A DNA stretch of 64,000 nt, taken from positions 4,090-68,089 of the forward strand of contig CAZIVO010000005.1 of NCBI GenBank assembly GCA_964542765.1. Direction: 5' to 3'. The first letter of the stretch is position 1. Each line of letters opens with the position of its first letter. The notes below the pieces were generated by a model. That model made no database searches, was not told the origin of the DNA, and was given only the letters and a program-made list of their open reading frames with translations. The translations under genes were made by a program, and so were the position numbers. The DNA comes from CAZIVO01 sp964542765 (GTDB lineage Bacteria > Planctomycetota > UBA1135 > UBA2386). Positions 59,484-64,000 of this stretch are shown piece by piece.

Positions 59484-60566
59484 CTAGGAGCTTTGAGTGA
59501 AGCGCAGCAACCGGTCTCGAACGCAGTTGTAGACCGCGCTGGTCGCCCGAACATCATGAGCATTGTAGGTGGCGATATTCTCGATTTCGCCTCGTGCGTA
59601 GGCGGGGGCAACCATCGATCCGTCCATCTCACCCTTTGGACTTTCGATACCCAGTGACCAGCAGACAACATCGAGAGTCGAGGGGCCTCGCCATCTTCCG
59701 CCGAGAATCGGGAGCAGGTCGATGTGTCGTTGATTTGACCAGCGTCGGGAGACGAGGTCCACGTGGACATCGATTTCGTGGATGAGGCTACGGCCGATCA
59801 GGAAAGGCACGTCGAAGCCTGTTCCATTGAAGCTGACAACCCGCTTGGACAGTGCTGCAAGACACCAGAAGGCGCGGAGGAGGTCGGCTTCCGACATCGG
59901 GCGGATCCACTCGGGAAAGTCGTCGTCCTCACGCCCTTGGGGAGGCACTGCCAGAACCGTGATGGCCTGATCATCGCCGGACTTTTCGCCATCGCCGAAG
60001 GCCAGCGAGACGATCTTGCCCAGGTACGGCGAGAGTCCCATGACCATCGACTCGTCCTGACTGTGTTTCTCGGCGTGCTTGGCCACTGTTTCGGCCACGG
60101 TCTTGGGCAGGTCTCGCCGGTCGCATCGCGGCACGGTTTCGATATCGAACACGAGGGTTTCACAAGCGAGATCCTTGATCAGGGGATATCCGGCACCGAA
60201 GACCTTTTCCTCGTCGTAATCCTCGTCGAGGTCGGTCACGCGACGTAGTCGCTTGATGTTGAGTTGAACGGAGCCCTGATAGCGGTCTGCCTGGAAGGCG
60301 ACCTTGACGACCATGCCGGGTTCGAGTTCGCCGGCTGCCTGGAGTTCTTCCGACCGATCGCCCCAGATCTTTGCCGGGAAGGTCCGCGAGCAGTCGCCGA
60401 GCTCAAGGTCGAAGTAGGGCTTGCCGGCCGAGGTCTTGCGCCGCTCGATGGAGCGAACCAGGGCGTGCGCGATCTGCAGGATATCGGGGCTTTCCTCGAC
60501 CGAGGCGAGATCTTTGATATCCGCGTGTTCGGAGATATCGCTCACCCCTTTATCTCGACCGAGCAT
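59484..60566 (-). CDS. OB-fold / 3'-5' exonuclease fusion
   Basis: 360 residues. N-terminal ~115 residues: an OB-fold nucleic-acid-binding domain like YhaM/RecJ type (ALVRSIERRKTSAGKPYFDLELGDCSRTFPAKIWGD and MVVKVAFQADRYQGSVQLNIKRLRRV). C-terminal: a PolB-like DnaQ-superfamily 3'-5' exonuclease, with ExoI DxE in VFDIETVP, ExoII FNGTGFDVPFLIGRSL and ExoIII YNAHDVRAT. Predicted role: degrading DNA or RNA 3' ends. ATG at 60566 used; GTG at 60545 overlaps the aminotransferase stop as GTGA and may be the real start. It is downstream of the aminotransferase. Confidence 0.8.
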   Translation of the reverse strand: MLGRDKGVSDISEHADIKDLASVEESPDILQIAHALVRSIERRKTSAGKPYFDLELGDCSRTFPAKIWGDRSEELQAAGELEPGMVVKVAFQADRYQGSVQLNIKRLRRVTDLDEDYDEEKVFGAGYPLIKDLACETLVFDIETVPRCDRRDLPKTVAETVAKHAEKHSQDESMVMGLSPYLGKIVSLAFGDGEKSGDDQAITVLAVPPQGREDDDFPEWIRPMSEADLLRAFWCLAALSKRVVSFNGTGFDVPFLIGRSLIHEIDVHVDLVSRRWSNQRHIDLLPILGGRWRGPSTLDVVCWSLGIESPKGEMDGSMVAPAYARGEIENIATYNAHDVRATSAVYNCVRDRLLRFTQSS

Positions 60567-61741
60567 GCAAATTCAGAGAGACGCTGAGTGGCAATTTCGA
60601 GTTCCTCCATCGAGACCGCATAACTCAGCCGCAAGAATCCTGGCGCTCCGAAAGGGCTGCCCGGCACGGTGGCGACCAGATGGTCATGCAGGATGCGCGA
60701 GGCTACTCCGATATCGTTGGTGTCGAGGCGGGAGCAGATTTCGCCGGCGTTGGCCATGACATAGAAAGCTCCCTTGGGCAGTTCTGCTGACAGGCCATCG
60801 ATGGCATTGATCTGTTCGACGAGGAATCGCCGCCGCTGGTCGAAGGCGCTCTTGCGGGCTGCGAGTTCCTCGGTGTAATCACCACAGCAGATCTCCATTG
60901 CGGCCTCTTGGCTGATCGTGCAGGAATTGCCGATCACCTGGCTCTGAAGGCGGCCGGCAGCTGCGATCATGTCTGCGTGGCCGGCGAGGAAGCCTATCCT
61001 CCATCCAGTGAAGGAGTGGCTCTTGGTGCCGCCGTTGACGACGACGACGCGGTCGTGTTCCGTATCGAAGCTCGCTGGTGAGATGTGCTCACAATCGTCG
61101 TAGACCAGGCTCCCATAAATCTCGTCGGAGAGGATCCACATTCCGGCAGCCTCCGCCACATCGTGGATTCCCTGGACCAACTCCTTGTCCGGCACGGCTC
61201 CTGATGGATTGGAAGGATAATTGATGATGATGCCGCGAGCCCCGGTGGTTTTCGCGGCTTCGGCGATCTGTTCGGGGCTGTGCAGGAATCCTTGATCGGG
61301 AGTCGCTGGCAGGATGACCGGCTCACCGCCTGCGACATGGACCAGGGATGGATAGGAAACCCAGTAGGGGGCCAACAGGAGGATCCGATCGCCGGGTTCG
61401 ACGAGGCTCATCAGTGCCATGTGCAGGGCCGCCTTGACTCCTGATGTGACCATCACCTCGTTGGGTGCATAGGTCAGGCCGTAGCAGTTCTGGAACCACC
61501 CGGCTGCTGCTTGCCTGAGCTTCGGGAGGCCCGAGGCGGCCGTGTAGCGGGTACGGCCCTCCCGGATTGCCTGGATTCCGGCCTCGGCGATCGTCTCGGG
61601 GGTGGGGAAGTCGGGCTCGCCCGCACTCAGGGAGATGACGTTCTGGCCTTCGCTTCGGAGCTTGGCTGCCTGGGCTGAGATCGCCAGCGTTGCTGATTCG
61701 GCGAGGCTAGCGGTTCTTGAGTTAGGGGTTACAGATCTCAT
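60542..61741 (-). CDS. Class I pyridoxal-phosphate aminotransferase (aspartate aminotransferase type)
   Basis: 399 residues from ATG at 61741. A fold type I aminotransferase: VISLSAGEPDFPTPETI at the start, YTAASGLPKLRQAAAGWF, VTSGVKAALHMALMSLVEPGDRILLLAPYWVSYPSLV, INYPSNPSGA, the PLP-anchoring ILSDEIYGSLVYD and K240 within VNGGTKSHSFTGWRIGFLAG. Motif details are those of class I subgroup gamma aspartate aminotransferases; the donor amino acid is not proven. Its start is 132 bp from the divergent hypothetical gene. Confidence 0.92.
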   Translation of the reverse strand: MRSVTPNSRTASLAESATLAISAQAAKLRSEGQNVISLSAGEPDFPTPETIAEAGIQAIREGRTRYTAASGLPKLRQAAAGWFQNCYGLTYAPNEVMVTSGVKAALHMALMSLVEPGDRILLLAPYWVSYPSLVHVAGGEPVILPATPDQGFLHSPEQIAEAAKTTGARGIIINYPSNPSGAVPDKELVQGIHDVAEAAGMWILSDEIYGSLVYDDCEHISPASFDTEHDRVVVVNGGTKSHSFTGWRIGFLAGHADMIAAAGRLQSQVIGNSCTISQEAAMEICCGDYTEELAARKSAFDQRRRFLVEQINAIDGLSAELPKGAFYVMANAGEICSRLDTNDIGVASRILHDHLVATVPGSPFGAPGFLRLSYAVSMEELEIATQRLSEFACSVEIKG

Positions 61742-61872
61742 GATGCCGGCCCGAAGAGTAGTCACATGGGCGGTTTGATGCCAAACATGGGAAGAAGACA
61801 GGGTGACCGGGAGTCTCAGTAACCGGTTCCTTTTCTCCTTTTCCAGGTCGCGGAACGTTACTTTTCAACTCT

Positions 61873-63924
61873 ATGCGTAAGAAGAAGGTCTTCAAGGTCA
61901 TCGCCATCACCCTGGTCTCGATCGCCTTGCTAATGGTTCTGTTCGTCGCTTCCTTCATCTTCAACCCATTTGAAGGCTCGCTGCCGGATATGCGAGATGC
62001 TGTGCCTCGCGATGTCGATTTCTTCTTGCGCAAAACCGATCTCGCGGAGGATTTCACCAATTTTCCGGAGCCCGATTTCTGGAAGGATCTCGTGGCCAGC
62101 GATGGCTGGCAGCAACTGCGCGGCGGCCCGAACTTCAGATCGCTCAATCGGGACCGGTCGATCGAGGGTGCGCTCGAAGCTATCGGGGAGCAGGCGAACC
62201 TGATCAAGGATCAGAGCTGGGGCTATGTCGATGTGCTCGAGGATGTGATCGGTACCGAGTTACAGATCGCCGGTCGATTTGGCGTTGGACCGTCCGGGGG
62301 GGAGAGCTGGTGCGTCTACACACGGGTTACCTGGCCACTCAAGTTCTTGTGGGGAGTTGCTGGCTATGGTTTCGCACAGGAACAATTCATGCAGCAGGGG
62401 ATCCAGCTGTCATGGGAAGGCGCGGTTGCGACCCTCGAATCCAACCAGATGCCGGGGCCCCTGTTCGCTGCGCGTCACCTGGATTGCTTGATGCTCTCCA
62501 ACGACAAGCAACTTTTGAACTCGTCGCTCGGCCTTGCATCTGGCGCTGGCGTGGAGGATTCCTTCGGCCGCTCGGCGAGCTATCACGATGGCGTCGAGAA
62601 GCGTCTTCGTGATTGGGAGAACATGGTCGGTGAGCCGGCCAATGCCGTCGAATTCTACATGCGGCCGGACAGGTACTTTCCTCTGGTTGATTGGGATGAT
62701 GGTTGGCCTGACCCTCGTCATCCCGATGACATGAACGAGCGGGTGATGGCGTCCTTTCTCAACCTGCAAAATTGGCTATTCCTGACGGGGTCGGCGATCT
62801 TTGAACATGGCTCACTGACCTTGCTAGCCGATTTCGAGATCAATCAGAACTTGCATACAGCGTTCCAGGCCAAGTTCTTCAAGACCGAACCACAGCATCG
62901 CAAGGAATGGTTGGACCCGTTCCTGAAGATGGTGCCGGCAACGGCTTGCGCCTGTGCCGGCATGCGTATGCCGGCGAGTGAGTTCATCAGTGAGATGTAC
63001 CGGTCCCTGGGAAGGGAAGAAAAAGAGTTGCTCGACGAGAACCTGCGCAAGACGGGCAAATACCGGGGCGCGCAGGAGCTGATCAAGAAGCTGGAAGTTG
63101 CCCTGCTGCCCCGAACAGGTTTTGTTTTCCGCAAGAATGTTCCAGATCCTCAGATCAAGGTGGCCAACCCTTCTCCAGCACCACAGGTGGCGTGGGTCTT
63201 CTGGCTGCGCAAGGGTGGCGAGAAGGTGGTGTACGACTTCATACGCATGCTCAAAGACCATCGGCATAGCTTTGGCTTCACGCAGGCTTTCAAATTGCCG
63301 CTGGGTCTTACCGGTAAGGGTGGCGATGCCGCTCTTGAGTTCGCGAATCCGCAGATTCCGGCGACGGGTGAGATCGCAACCCTTATTTACGATCAGTTTC
63401 TGGTGGTCAGTAACTCCGGACCGTTCATTCGAGACATGTTCCGTACTCGAAATGGCGACAAGCCGTCGATCACTCAGAGCGATGCATTCGTCGAGTTCAG
63501 CCAGGAGTTGCCGGACATTCTCAATGGCTTTGTCTTCTTGCAGGCAGAGGAACTCGAGAAGGTACTCCTGGATTACGAGAAGTTCATTCGCGATGACGCG
63601 ACCAGTACGCCGGATGCTGAGTGGGCATTCGAAAACCGCTCTCGTATCGAGAGCGAGGTTTTCAGGGCGCGGTATGCCGGGCAGTTCGCGTCGATTGCTG
63701 CCCTGAAAAGGGACAGGGTGTCACAGCGTCGATTTGATGATGACGTGGCCGAGGAGATGGATGCAGCCTGGAAGAAGGAGATGACAGCATTCACGGCGGG
63801 ATCTCGTGACAGCGTGCTCGAGATCCTGGCGATGGTCCGCTTGTTTCGTTCTTCTTACGTGCAGATCGTCTTGGAACCGCGCCACCTGCGCTTGATGAGT
63901 CGGACGCTGATGAACTACCGGTAG
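61873..63924 (+). CDS. Large membrane-anchored protein, function unknown
   Basis: 683 residues. N-terminal basic residues and a single membrane helix (VFKVIAITLVSIALLMVLFVASFIF), then a large extracytoplasmic part with Trp-rich segments (SWGYVDVLEDVIG, WPLKFLWGVAGYGFAQEQFMQQG) and a CACAG turn near residue 360. The layout (anchor, then a series of surface-exposed alpha/beta segments, FSQELPDILNGFVFLQ toward the end) is like the DUF3352-type exported proteins, but no motif is strong enough to name it. Divergent from the aminotransferase gene. Confidence 0.75.
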   Translation: MRKKKVFKVIAITLVSIALLMVLFVASFIFNPFEGSLPDMRDAVPRDVDFFLRKTDLAEDFTNFPEPDFWKDLVASDGWQQLRGGPNFRSLNRDRSIEGALEAIGEQANLIKDQSWGYVDVLEDVIGTELQIAGRFGVGPSGGESWCVYTRVTWPLKFLWGVAGYGFAQEQFMQQGIQLSWEGAVATLESNQMPGPLFAARHLDCLMLSNDKQLLNSSLGLASGAGVEDSFGRSASYHDGVEKRLRDWENMVGEPANAVEFYMRPDRYFPLVDWDDGWPDPRHPDDMNERVMASFLNLQNWLFLTGSAIFEHGSLTLLADFEINQNLHTAFQAKFFKTEPQHRKEWLDPFLKMVPATACACAGMRMPASEFISEMYRSLGREEKELLDENLRKTGKYRGAQELIKKLEVALLPRTGFVFRKNVPDPQIKVANPSPAPQVAWVFWLRKGGEKVVYDFIRMLKDHRHSFGFTQAFKLPLGLTGKGGDAALEFANPQIPATGEIATLIYDQFLVVSNSGPFIRDMFRTRNGDKPSITQSDAFVEFSQELPDILNGFVFLQAEELEKVLLDYEKFIRDDATSTPDAEWAFENRSRIESEVFRARYAGQFASIAALKRDRVSQRRFDDDVAEEMDAAWKKEMTAFTAGSRDSVLEILAMVRLFRSSYVQIVLEPRHLRLMSRTLMNYR

Positions 63925-64000
63925 TCTGTGTTCAGGGAAGAGGTCGGTGGGCCTTGAAACTGCGATGATGAGGGGTAGATTGCCTGCCCACCGAATGCCG
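63925..64000. other. Window end, no gene seen
   Basis: The last 76 bases follow the stop of the large anchored protein. No start of a further gene with protein-like composition is visible. Confidence 0.4.

Noticed and set aside
1..64000. tRNA, rRNA, CRISPR arrays, transposases, integrases
   Set aside because: I looked by eye for TPsiC-loop patterns, CCA ends, direct repeats of CRISPR type and DDE or Tyr-recombinase motifs and saw none; this was not an exhaustive computed search.

Overview
This 64 kb window reads as a GC-rich bacterial chromosome segment, most likely from a member of the Planctomycetota. The strongest taxonomic pointer is the block at 34.7-40.8 kb: a Planctomycete-type cytochrome protein with DUF1549/DUF1553 domains, a DUF1501 protein and a formylglycine sulfatase in tandem. 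Secreted proteins sharing a Cys-containing C-terminal domain and a DUF6807 protein fit the same group. No rRNA, tRNA, CRISPR array, transposase, integrase or phage gene was found. The assignment is inference from gene content; no phylogenetic marker was compared.

Layout. 0-11 kb is housekeeping: the end of an ABC ATPase, an AddAB-type helicase/nuclease pair, folA-thyA, thioredoxin reductase and a second ABC ATPase. 11-16.6 kb has a glucose/sorbosone dehydrogenase-like secreted protein, then a surface-polysaccharide group (GT4 glycosyltransferase, flippase, GT2 glycosyltransferase). 16.7-26 kb is metabolic: leucine dehydrogenase-like protein with a readable promoter, another GT4 next to a type II (archaeal/eukaryotic-type) methionine aminopeptidase, a MsrP-like molybdoenzyme operon, threonine dehydrogenase plus 2-amino-3-ketobutyrate CoA ligase, a thioesterase and CrcB.

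26-42 kb is accessory. It holds a metallopeptidase/DUF6807 fusion, small membrane proteins and lipoproteins, a MORN-like repeat lipoprotein, a fatty acid desaturase, a kelch protein, an ACT-domain protein and the DUF1549/DUF1501/sulfatase module. Three of its proteins carry the same C-terminal domain, and diverged copies of non-coding sequence recur between genes.

42-51.6 kb has a stand-alone Clp N-domain protein, a thioredoxin-domain (DUF255) protein, RsfS, a membrane pyrophosphatase, a DedA protein with a RuvA-C/UBA-like tail, a tightly overlapped ABC ATPase / membrane protein / helical protein operon and an FHA membrane protein. 51.6-54.8 kb is an operon of three GT4 glycosyltransferases. 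55-64 kb has a secreted carboxypeptidase-regulatory-like protein, a hairpin-rich gene-free stretch that may encode a structured RNA, an HD phosphohydrolase, a second (short-chain type) threonine dehydrogenase, an OB-fold/3'-5' exonuclease fusion, an aminotransferase and a large uncharacterised membrane-anchored protein.

Genes that appear to work together: AddA/AddB in double-strand break processing; FolA/ThyA in the dTMP-folate cycle; Tdh/Kbl in threonine to glycine conversion; the GT/flippase genes in exopolysaccharide or O-antigen assembly; and the DUF1549, DUF1501 and sulfatase proteins in breakdown of sulfated polysaccharide.
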